Assembly: GCA_038244055.1 (NCBI GenBank)
Contig: JBBRTW010000404.1
Coordinates: 1-6,778 of the forward strand
DNA length: 6,778 bases
From: DASPKW01 sp038244055
GTDB lineage: Bacteria; Planctomycetota; Phycisphaerae; Tepidisphaerales; Tepidisphaeraceae
Direction: 5' to 3'
Positions 1 through 5,871 of this stretch are shown one piece after another. The notes beneath the pieces are model-generated. The model saw nothing but the letters and a program-made list of their open reading frames with translations. It was not told where the DNA came from and made no database searches. A program made the translations under genes and the position numbers. The number at the start of each line of letters is the position of its first letter. The stretch's first letter is position 1.

Positions 1-1
1 C

Positions 2-2305
2 CCGCGCTTCTCGCCCGATGGCCGAACCCTCGCCTTCCAGCGCGATGGAAAGGAAATCCGCCTGCTCGATCTGGTCACCAGGAAAGAGCGCGCCCTCGTC
101 GCCGATCAACTCTTCGATCTCGCCCCCTACGATCGCAAATCCGCCTCCTTCACCTTCTCCCCGGCCGGCGACTGGATCGCCTTCTCCGCCACCGGCGTCA
201 AAGGTTTCGAGAATGTCCAGGTCGTCTCCACGCTCACCGACACCGGCGCGCAGACGACGCCCAAGCCCATTTCCTTCCTCCCCAACGCCGGCTCCAACAC
301 CATCTCCTGGAGCCCCGAGGGCACATTCATCCTCTTCGGCACCGGCCAGCGCACCGAAGACTATCAACTCGCCCGCATCGACCTCATCCCCCGCACGCCC
401 AAATTCAAGGAAGACCTCCTCCACGACCTCTTCCGCGACACACGCCCCACCACCAGACCGACAACACTGCCCACAAAGACGACGCCGACGACCTCGGGCA
501 ACGCACCGACGCCCGCCGGCGCGCTTTCCGACGCCGACGCCCAAACTCCCTCTCCCCCGCGGCGTCAAGAAACATCGTTCGCAGAATCGCCCAACCGCCG
601 CGTGGGAGAGGGCGGGGGTGAGGGGGCTTTTCCCCAGCCGTTGAACGTCGAGCGTTGGATGTTGGAAGTTGAAAGTTCGAAGTTGAATGTTGAAAGTTCG
701 ACGTTCGATATTCAAAATCCCCCGCTCGATGACCCCACGTCCGAAGATCCTCTCCCCTCCTCGCGCCCTCTCACCGCCACCAGCGCCCCCTCCACACAGC
801 CCGCCCAGGCCAAAATCATCTTCGACAACATCCGCCGCCGCCTCCATCTCATCAACGCCGGCTTCGATGTCGATTCCAGCTCCATCTCCCCCGATGGAAA
901 AACCGCTCTCCTGGCCGGCACCCTCGCCGGCCAGCAGAATCTCTACACCTATTCCCTCGATGATTCCGGGGCCACCGCCGCCGTCCCGCGCCAGCTCACC
1001 TCCACCACCGGCTCTAAAACTCACGCCCAGTTCTCCCCCGATGGCCGGGAGGTCTACTACCTCGAGGCCGGCAAAGTCACCGCCATCTCCCTCGACACCC
1101 GCACGCCCCGCGCCATCAATGTCATCTGCGAAATGGATACCCATTTCGACTGGGACAAAGCCCTCGTCTTCCTCCAGGCCTGGTCCTACCTGCGCGACAA
1201 CTTCGCCGACCCGAAGATGAACGGCCTGGACTGGACCGCCATCCGCAATCAGTTCTATCCGCTGGTGGCCGGAGCGCGCACGCCCGAAGAGCTTCGCCGC
1301 GCCATCCTCCTCATGATGGGCCAGCTCAACGCCTCGCATCTCTCCCTCTCCACCACCACGCTCCCGCGCCCCATCATCGGCCGCCTCGGCATCTCCCTCG
1401 ACCGCGCGGAATACGACCGCACCGGCCGCTACAAGGTCAGCCAGGTCATCACCCTGTCCCCGGCCGAGATCGCCGGAATCAAGCCGGGCGATTTCCTCCT
1501 GGGCATGGATGGCCGCCGCATCGGCCCCAACACAAACCTCGATGAATGGCTCGCCCGCAAGATCGGCAAGCGCATCTCCCTGCGCATCACCTCCGATCCC
1601 GATCCCAAAACCGCCGCCACCGCGAAAAACGCCCGCGATGTCTCGCTCCTGCCCATCGATCTCGGCAACGAGCGCGGCCTGGCCTATCGCGCCTGGGTCG
1701 ATTCCCGCCGCGCCTATGTCGACAAAATCTCCGGCGGCAAACTCGGCTACGTCCACCTCTCGGATATGTCCGAAACCGCCCTCTCCCGCCTCAATGCAGA
1801 TCTCGATTCCGAGAACCAGACCAGGGCCGGCGTCGTGCTCGATGTCCGCAACAACACCGGCGGCTTCGTCAACGGCTTCGCCATCGACATCTTCACGCGC
1901 CACAATTACCTCACCATGGTCCGCCGCGGCCACCCCGCCGTCCCCTCGCGCGTGCGCCTCGGCCAGCGCTCCCTCGATCTCCCCACCGTCCTGGTCACCA
2001 ACGCCCGCACCTACTCCGACGGCGAAGATTTCACCCAGGCCTACCGCGCCCTGAAACTCGGCAAAACCGTAGGCCAGCCCACCGCCGGCGCAGTCATCTT
2101 CACCTCCCAAACGACATTACTCGATGGCACCAGAATGGGCCTCCCCAACACCCAAGTCTACGACCAGGACGGCCAGACTTTAGAGAACCACCCCCGCCCG
2201 GTGGATGTTCCGGCCGAGCGCGTGCCTGGTGAAAGTTATTCAGAAAAAGATACGCAGTTGGATGCGGCGGTGAAGACGTTGATGGGGGAGATCAAGACGA
2301 AATAA
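2..2305 (+). CDS. Tricorn-like S41 family peptidase with TolB/PD40 propeller and PDZ domain (5' end outside window)
   Basis: Frame 2 is open from the left edge to TAA at 2303-2305, giving 767 visible residues; there is no in-frame start before GTG 602, so the gene begins upstream. Numbering from base 2, propeller repeats of the F/WSPDG type occur near residues 4, 54, 101, 298 and 342. A Thr/Pro-rich, repeat-derived linker spans about 143-255 and separates blades 3 and 4. A helical C1 region (about 380-450) ends in Ser445-His446 (NASH). A PDZ domain follows (about 459-530, with AGIKPGDFLLGMDG). The C2 core holds LDVRNNTGGF (about 613-622), the nucleophile Ser672 in TYSDGE, and Glu728 in LENHP. 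These match the Ser-His-Ser-Glu tetrad of tricorn proteases, so it should be an active serine peptidase degrading peptides. Location is unknown because the N-terminus is missing. Archaeal tricorn is above 1000 residues, so a substantial part may lie upstream. A plain CtpA-type S41 peptidase is less likely given the propeller. Confidence 0.9.
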   Translation, partial: PRFSPDGRTLAFQRDGKEIRLLDLVTRKERALVADQLFDLAPYDRKSASFTFSPAGDWIAFSATGVKGFENVQVVSTLTDTGAQTTPKPISFLPNAGSNTISWSPEGTFILFGTGQRTEDYQLARIDLIPRTPKFKEDLLHDLFRDTRPTTRPTTLPTKTTPTTSGNAPTPAGALSDADAQTPSPPRRQETSFAESPNRRVGEGGGEGAFPQPLNVERWMLEVESSKLNVESSTFDIQNPPLDDPTSEDPLPSSRPLTATSAPSTQPAQAKIIFDNIRRRLHLINAGFDVDSSSISPDGKTALLAGTLAGQQNLYTYSLDDSGATAAVPRQLTSTTGSKTHAQFSPDGREVYYLEAGKVTAISLDTRTPRAINVICEMDTHFDWDKALVFLQAWSYLRDNFADPKMNGLDWTAIRNQFYPLVAGARTPEELRRAILLMMGQLNASHLSLSTTTLPRPIIGRLGISLDRAEYDRTGRYKVSQVITLSPAEIAGIKPGDFLLGMDGRRIGPNTNLDEWLARKIGKRISLRITSDPDPKTAATAKNARDVSLLPIDLGNERGLAYRAWVDSRRAYVDKISGGKLGYVHLSDMSETALSRLNADLDSENQTRAGVVLDVRNNTGGFVNGFAIDIFTRHNYLTMVRRGHPAVPSRVRLGQRSLDLPTVLVTNARTYSDGEDFTQAYRALKLGKTVGQPTAGAVIFTSQTTLLDGTRMGLPNTQVYDQDGQTLENHPRPVDVPAERVPGESYSEKDTQLDAAVKTLMGEIKTK
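548..612. repeat. REP-like inverted repeat inside the protease coding sequence
   Basis: The left arm at 548-564 (CCCTCTCCCCCGCGGCG) and the right arm at 596-612 (CGCCGCGTGGGAGAGGG) are complementary at 16 of 17 positions, with a 31-nt loop. The right arm continues into a G-rich GGGGGTGAGGGGG run up to about 626. Such CCCTCTCCC/GGGAGAGGG palindromes are familiar to me as intergenic elements in many high-GC bacteria; here the element is read through in frame as part of the linker (VGEGGGEGAF on the right side). It could form a strong hairpin in the mRNA. Family membership is a recollection, not a search result. Confidence 0.7.
641..718 (+). repeat. GTTGAA-type tandem repeat tract translated in frame within the protease
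   Basis: The tract is built of GTTGAA/GTTCGA-like units. The 13-mer GTTGAAAGTTCGA occurs exactly at 668-680 and 689-701, a 21-bp period that gives the protein heptads VESSKLN and VESSTFD. The AT-rich codons (gtt, gaa, agt, ttg, aat, att) contrast with the C- and G-ending codons of the surrounding gene, suggesting insertion of foreign sequence. Similar tracts are, in my recollection, intergenic in Planctomycetota and Verrucomicrobiota genomes. Of the three forward frames, the other two contain TGA stops within the tract (642-644 and in aagttGAAA near 670), so only the used frame is open. Confidence 0.75.
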
Positions 2306-2309
2306 GGTC

Positions 2310-2490
2310 TAACCCGAATAATTCAGATGAACCACGAAAAACACGGAGGGCACGAAGAAGACCGGAGAAGAGTAGAAATGCAATTTGCGCAACGTGCAAT
2401 TCACCGGTTACCGACTTTGGGATTGTAAGATCATTGGTTCATTCCTCTTCGTGCATTTCGTGTTTTTCGTGGTGAATAATCTGGGTTAAT
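2310..2490. repeat. Large imperfect palindrome filling the convergent intergenic gap; possible bidirectional terminator
   Basis: The left arm (2310-2360) and right arm (about 2441-2490) are inverted copies. The perfect blocks are ACCACGAAAAACACG (2331-2345 against 2459-2473), GCACGAAGA (2350-2358 against 2446-2454) and TAACCC (2310-2315 against 2484-2489). Between the outer and middle blocks the left arm carries six extra bases (AGATGA). The loop of about 80 nt contains no ORF; ACCGG at 2361 and CCGGT at 2404 could pair inside it. The element starts 5 bp after the protease stop and ends 29 bp before the stop of the minus-strand transferase. It is followed on the plus strand by a T-rich stretch (2491-2525), so it could help end transcription, but its size and its sequence type point to a repetitive element rather than a simple terminator. 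Confidence 0.75.
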
Positions 2491-2519
2491 CTTGTTTCCC
2501 ACTTTTGATATTTAATATT

Positions 2520-3587
2520 TTACTTTTGAACTGATCCGATCGCCTCCAGCAGCGCCTCCGCCCGCGCCCCCCAGTTATGCCGCTCCACGCCGTAATCCAC
2601 ATCCGGCTGCGGCGATGACATCGCCTGATCGATCGCCTCCGCGAACGCCTCCACCGTCGGCTCGACGTACCGCGCCTTCTCCCCGAGTACTTCCGGCACC
2701 TCCCCCACCCGGCAGGTAATCACCGGCCGCCGCGCCTGCGCATACGCGAACGTCTTGCTCGGGCATCGCGACACATTCACAATGTTCGGACGAATCGGGA
2801 ACAGCAGCACATGCGCATGCCGCAGCCTGCGCCACAATTCCAATCCGACGGTGTATCCCGGGACGTCCACGTTCGTCAGGCCGCACTCCTTCACAAAGTT
2901 CCGCCACTTCAAAAGATCAGACCCCATTCCCAGCACCGCCATCCGCGGCATCTTGCCCGCGGCTTTGAGCTGAACCATCGCTTCAAAGATGAGGTCGTGA
3001 TCGTAGGAAGGAAAGAGATTCCCCATGAAGACCGCGGTCGGCTCATCGAACGGCGAGCTGGTGCTCGGGTGTTCGGGCAAATATGTGGCGTAAGGAATAT
3101 ACGCCGCCTCCAGTCCGTAGCGCCGCCGAAACTCATTCTGCATGTACCGGCTGGCCACAATCGCGCGCCGGGCACGATGCCGCAGCCAGTAATCGAGAAG
3201 TTTTGCCGACATCCGCTTGAGAATTGGATACTGGTGGTATGCCCGCCATTCGTCCCAATCGCCAACTACGCGAAAGCCCGAGCCCATCAGCGCCGCCGCC
3301 GTCTTTTCCGCCGGGTTCATCACATGAACCCAGTCGCCCCCCGCCTCCCGCACCGCCTTGCGCCGCGTCCACAGTTGGGCGATCCCTCCCGGCCGCGGAT
3401 TGAAAATCACTTCCGCTTTGGGGTCCAGATCCAGCCGCGTGCGGTTGTACTCGCAATCGTCGACGATGAAGCAGACATTCACGCCGCGCTTGATCAACGC
3501 GCGGCCAAACTCCCGCGGGCGCACCATGCTCGCGTTGCCTTCCCAGGAGCCGCTGCTGAAAAAGACGATCCGGCGCGGCTCACTCAT
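2520..3587 (-). CDS. GT-B fold glycosyltransferase (GT4-like), last gene of the minus-strand run
   Basis: The product is 355 residues, full length for a GT-B transferase. The N-terminal acceptor-side half begins with a beta strand and a loop typical of this group (RIVFFSSGSWEGNAS, residues 6-20). The C-terminal half has the Rossmann-like strand TAVFMGNLF (184-192), then AVLGMGSDL (217-225), and the donor-sugar site PSKTFAYAQARRPVIT (276-291), which corresponds to the usual PSK-x-xEY-x-AxGxPVV of GT4 enzymes with Ala in place of the Glu. No signal peptide or membrane segment is seen, so it is probably cytoplasmic or membrane-associated. The ATG at 3587 overlaps the epimerase stop by 8 nt and is preceded by GGGGA five bases upstream, indicating translational coupling. 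Donor and acceptor cannot be told from sequence; a role in building a surface glycan is inferred from the neighbours. Confidence 0.87.
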   Translation of the reverse strand: MSEPRRIVFFSSGSWEGNASMVRPREFGRALIKRGVNVCFIVDDCEYNRTRLDLDPKAEVIFNPRPGGIAQLWTRRKAVREAGGDWVHVMNPAEKTAAALMGSGFRVVGDWDEWRAYHQYPILKRMSAKLLDYWLRHRARRAIVASRYMQNEFRRRYGLEAAYIPYATYLPEHPSTSSPFDEPTAVFMGNLFPSYDHDLIFEAMVQLKAAGKMPRMAVLGMGSDLLKWRNFVKECGLTNVDVPGYTVGLELWRRLRHAHVLLFPIRPNIVNVSRCPSKTFAYAQARRPVITCRVGEVPEVLGEKARYVEPTVEAFAEAIDQAMSSPQPDVDYGVERHNWGARAEALLEAIGSVQK

Positions 3588-4635
3588 GCGAATCCCCGGC
3601 CAGTTCCTGGTAAATCCGATTCAGCGGCCTGGTGATCGACCACGCCGGATAATCCCCCCGGAATTTCGCCATGTCGCTGATGTAACAGAGATGATCTCCT
3701 TTGCGATTCTGATCGACGTAAGTCACCTGTATCTTCTTCCCCGTCAATGCCTCGGCCGCCGACATCGCTTCCAGCATCGAGCAGGAATTTCCGCGGCATC
3801 CACCCAGATTGTACACCGCGCCGGGTTTGGGATCGCCCGCGAACGCTTCAAATGCCGCGATGACATCGAAACTGTGGATGTTATCCCGAACCTGCTTGCC
3901 CTTGTACCCGAAGATCGTGTACGAGCCGCCCTCCCGCGCCACCTTGAAAAGGTAGTTCAAGAATCCATGCAGCTCCACACCGCTGTGGTTCGGCCCCGTC
4001 AGGCACCCGCCGCGAAACGTCCCCGTCTTGATCCCGAAATACTTGCCGTACTCCTGCGTCATCACATCCGCCGCCACCTTGCTGGCGCCGAACACGCTGT
4101 GCAGGCAGCGATCGATCCGCATCGTCTCATCGATCCCGGCCGCGTAGCGCGCCTCGGCATAATCGTAGCGCGTCGGCAGCTCGGTCAGCGCCAGCTCATT
4201 GGGCGCATCCCCATACACCTTGTTGGTGCTCATGAAGATGAACACCGGATCCGACTCGGCCGCGTCCCGCGCCTGCCGGGTCGCCTCCAGCAGGTTCAGC
4301 GTCCCCACCGCATTCACGTCGAAATCGTCGAATGGCCGCTTGGCCGCCAGATCGTGGCTCGGCTGCGCCGCCGCGTGAACGATCAGTTCGGGCCGCGCCT
4401 CACCCAGCAATTTTCGCATCGCCGCCCGGTCGCGAATATCCCCATCCACCGGATGAAAATTCTTCGTCTGCGCCATAAGGCGGTTTAAATTCCACGTCGT
4501 ATCCCCCTTGGGTCCGAAAAAATCCGCGCGCATGTTGTTGTCCACCCCCACCACGCGCCATCCCCGCCGGCTGAAATACGTCACCGCCTCCGACCCGATC
4601 AGACCGCTCGAACCCGTTACCAGAACTGTTTTCAT
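3580..4635 (-). CDS. NAD-dependent epimerase/dehydratase, CDP-paratose 2-epimerase-like (extended SDR)
   Basis: The ATG at 4635 gives 351 residues beginning MKTVLVTGSSGLIG, the standard SDR start; a GTG at 4650 would add five residues without a better ribosome site. The Rossmann NAD-binding loop is TGSSGLIG (7-14), the adenosine-ribose acidic region is VDNN (31-34), and DGDIRD lies at 64-69. HAAAQPSHD (87-95), STNKVYGD (136-143), FRGGCLTGP (207-215) and GYKGKQVRDNIH (243-254) match the CDP-paratose (tyvelose) 2-epimerase group as I remember it; that enzyme inverts C2 of a CDP-dideoxyhexose using bound NAD. The usual YxxxK motif reads F182-GAS-K186. The STNK and GKQVRDN motifs argue against a UDP-glucose 4-epimerase. 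The exact substrate is unproven, since no CDP-sugar synthesis genes are visible. It sits between two glycosyltransferases, 54 nt after the first and overlapping the second. Confidence 0.88.
   Translation of the reverse strand: MKTVLVTGSSGLIGSEAVTYFSRRGWRVVGVDNNMRADFFGPKGDTTWNLNRLMAQTKNFHPVDGDIRDRAAMRKLLGEARPELIVHAAAQPSHDLAAKRPFDDFDVNAVGTLNLLEATRQARDAAESDPVFIFMSTNKVYGDAPNELALTELPTRYDYAEARYAAGIDETMRIDRCLHSVFGASKVAADVMTQEYGKYFGIKTGTFRGGCLTGPNHSGVELHGFLNYLFKVAREGGSYTIFGYKGKQVRDNIHSFDVIAAFEAFAGDPKPGAVYNLGGCRGNSCSMLEAMSAAEALTGKKIQVTYVDQNRKGDHLCYISDMAKFRGDYPAWSITRPLNRIYQELAGDSHE
3593..3597 (-). promoter_or_regulatory. Ribosome binding site for the downstream glycosyltransferase
   Basis: On the minus strand GGGGA lies 5 nt before the ATG at 3587, inside the last codons of the epimerase gene. 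It supports this start and hence the 8-nt overlap between the two genes. Confidence 0.55.
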
Positions 4636-4689
4636 CGTTGATTCCGTCACTCGCCATGGACCGAATTCTTACACCAGTTTATCGACCGG

Positions 4690-5802
4690 TTAACCACCGT
4701 CCACAAGCTGCGCCCCAGATTCACATCCCGGACGTTGTAGACCCCAGCGAAGTGTCATCGCCAGTAATCGCTCGGCCCAGAGCTCCGCGCTGTGCGCCGA
4801 TGCGAACTGCCGCGCGTGGCGACCCAGCTCCGGCAACCGCGCGTGATGATCGTGTATCCACTTGAAGGCAACTGCCAGAGCGCCGGAATCACAGGCCGGC
4901 ACACATAGCCCATTGTGGTAAGAACGCACCAATTCCACGCCCGCCCCAACTGCCTCGGTGCAGATCGCCGGCAATCCAGCACCCATCGCTTCCATAAGCG
5001 CGACCCCCCATGGCTCAAATGTGCTGGGGAGCACGAACACGCCATGTTCCGCCATCACCGCTGGCTGATCAGACGGCTGGCAAAAACCCCGCTCATCCGC
5101 GCCCGCTTCGGCGGCGATCGACGCACGCAGCGGACCTTGTCCGTGAAATGTGATTGGCCAGGGGTCCGAAACGAGCGTCCGATATTGGCGATACGCCGGT
5201 AATAGAAAGTCCAGACCTTTCACGGAAATATACCGCCCCATGAAAAGGAACCGGCGGGGCCAGGACCCTCGCGCCATCCGCTCCTCGTATACCCCCTGAA
5301 AACTAGGCAGATCAAACGCATAAACGCCACGAATAAGCTTCCGCTCCGGAACCTTCAAGTGCCGGGCGAATTGCCAGCATCGCTCTCCTGCCACGAGCAC
5401 CGCGTCCATCCGGTCTATATATCGCCCCACCGTCAGCCGCGCCAACCGCTGCCGCAAGGTGCCTTTCCACGGGTTGTCCATCGTCATGATGAACTTCACC
5501 TGTGCGAATTCCGCCAGCCCCGCCAGCCGCCTGTAAGGTTCATGAAACCACCCCGGTACCACGATCGCGTCTGGCCTGTGAGCCGCCACGATCGCGCGAA
5601 CCGCCGCCGCATCGTCGCGCTCCGCCGCACCCAGCAGGCGATAATTCAGACCCGCCATGACTGTCTCGCCAAAATTCTGGTGCGCTTCAGGTCTCGGCGA
5701 AAAGGCTACCACCAGAAGCTCCACCCCTTCGCAAGCCGACAGCGCCCGCCAGCAGGCAGCGGCATACCCCGAGATATCCGGCCAACAGATCACGATGCGC
5801 AT
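4690..5802 (-). CDS. GT4 family glycosyltransferase, first gene of the minus-strand run
   Basis: The product is 370 residues with a two-domain GT-B layout. The C-terminal donor domain starts at RRFLFMGRYISVKGLDFL (183-200), in which R190 and K195 fit the phosphate-contacting Arg/Lys pair of GT4 enzymes. It continues with ITFHGQGPL (217-225), and the E-x7-E motif is E263-PWGVALM-E271, followed by AMGAGLPAI. The N-terminal domain begins with MRIVICWPDISGY and has DAIVVPGW (78-85) and FIMTMDNPW (104-112). The E-x7-E motif predicts a retaining transferase using a nucleotide-activated sugar; the acceptor is unknown. The ATG at 5802 is supported by GGAG eight bases upstream and a promoter just beyond. 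The tail after about residue 352 is Gly-rich and matches no motif I know. The following epimerase begins 54 nt downstream, so co-transcription is likely. Confidence 0.9.
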   Translation of the reverse strand: MRIVICWPDISGYAAACWRALSACEGVELLVVAFSPRPEAHQNFGETVMAGLNYRLLGAAERDDAAAVRAIVAAHRPDAIVVPGWFHEPYRRLAGLAEFAQVKFIMTMDNPWKGTLRQRLARLTVGRYIDRMDAVLVAGERCWQFARHLKVPERKLIRGVYAFDLPSFQGVYEERMARGSWPRRFLFMGRYISVKGLDFLLPAYRQYRTLVSDPWPITFHGQGPLRASIAAEAGADERGFCQPSDQPAVMAEHGVFVLPSTFEPWGVALMEAMGAGLPAICTEAVGAGVELVRSYHNGLCVPACDSGALAVAFKWIHDHHARLPELGRHARQFASAHSAELWAERLLAMTLRWGLQRPGCESGAQLVDGG

Positions 5803-5810
5803 CGAGCGGG

Positions 5811-5814
5811 CTCC
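5811..5814 (-). promoter_or_regulatory. Ribosome binding site of the first minus-strand glycosyltransferase
   Basis: GGAG on the minus strand, 8 nt before the ATG at 5802; it fixes that start. Confidence 0.6.
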
Positions 5815-5822
5815 GTGCTAAC

Positions 5823-5851
5823 TTTCCATTCCACAGCCCCTCAACTATAAC
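5823..5851 (+). promoter_or_regulatory. Candidate promoter for the plus-strand glycosyltransferase, overlapping the divergent promoter
   Basis: TTTCCA (5823-5828, four of six to the -35 consensus) and TATAAC (5846-5851, five of six to the -10) are 17 bp apart. The expected start near 5858 is only about 3 nt before the ATG at 5861, which lacks any Shine-Dalgarno sequence, so the mRNA may be leaderless. The -10 shares bases 5846-5849 with the opposing -10. Confidence 0.35.
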
Positions 5852-5871
5852 CCTGCTTGCATGGATGCCAA
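5844..5871 (-). promoter_or_regulatory. Candidate sigma-70-type promoter for the minus-strand glycosyltransferase operon
   Basis: Read on the minus strand, TTGGCA (5866-5871) and TATAGT (5844-5849) are separated by 16 bp; each hexamer matches the consensus at five of six positions. Transcription would start near 5837, leaving a leader of about 34 nt that contains the GGAG site. The -35 lies inside the first codons of the divergent gene. Confidence 0.5.

Noticed and set aside
18..644. Open frame of 208 codons at the left end
   Set aside because: Ser/Pro-rich product of low complexity, frame-shifted shadow of the propeller-coding frame, which has clear FSPDG motifs.
641..718. CRISPR-like or minisatellite array
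   Set aside because: Only two exact 13-mers with a 21-bp period and no spacers; too short and irregular for a CRISPR array.
602..2305. A separate peptidase gene starting at GTG 602
   Set aside because: The same frame is open without a stop back to base 2 and encodes propeller blades; GTG 602 lies inside the right arm of the inverted repeat.
2306..2519. Insertion sequence or structural RNA gene in the gap
   Set aside because: No transposase frame fits, and apart from the palindrome there are no tRNA, riboswitch or other RNA features I can recognise.
2811..3635. Plus-strand open frame of 274 codons
   Set aside because: Antisense shadow of the glycosyltransferase at 2520-3587.
3358..4488. Plus-strand open frame of 376 codons
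   Set aside because: Antisense to the epimerase and the second transferase, which carry family motifs; its Arg/His-rich product is typical of an antisense shadow in high-GC DNA.
4636..4650. GTG at 4650 as the epimerase start
   Set aside because: It would add VTEST ahead of the standard MKTVLVTG start with no better ribosome site.
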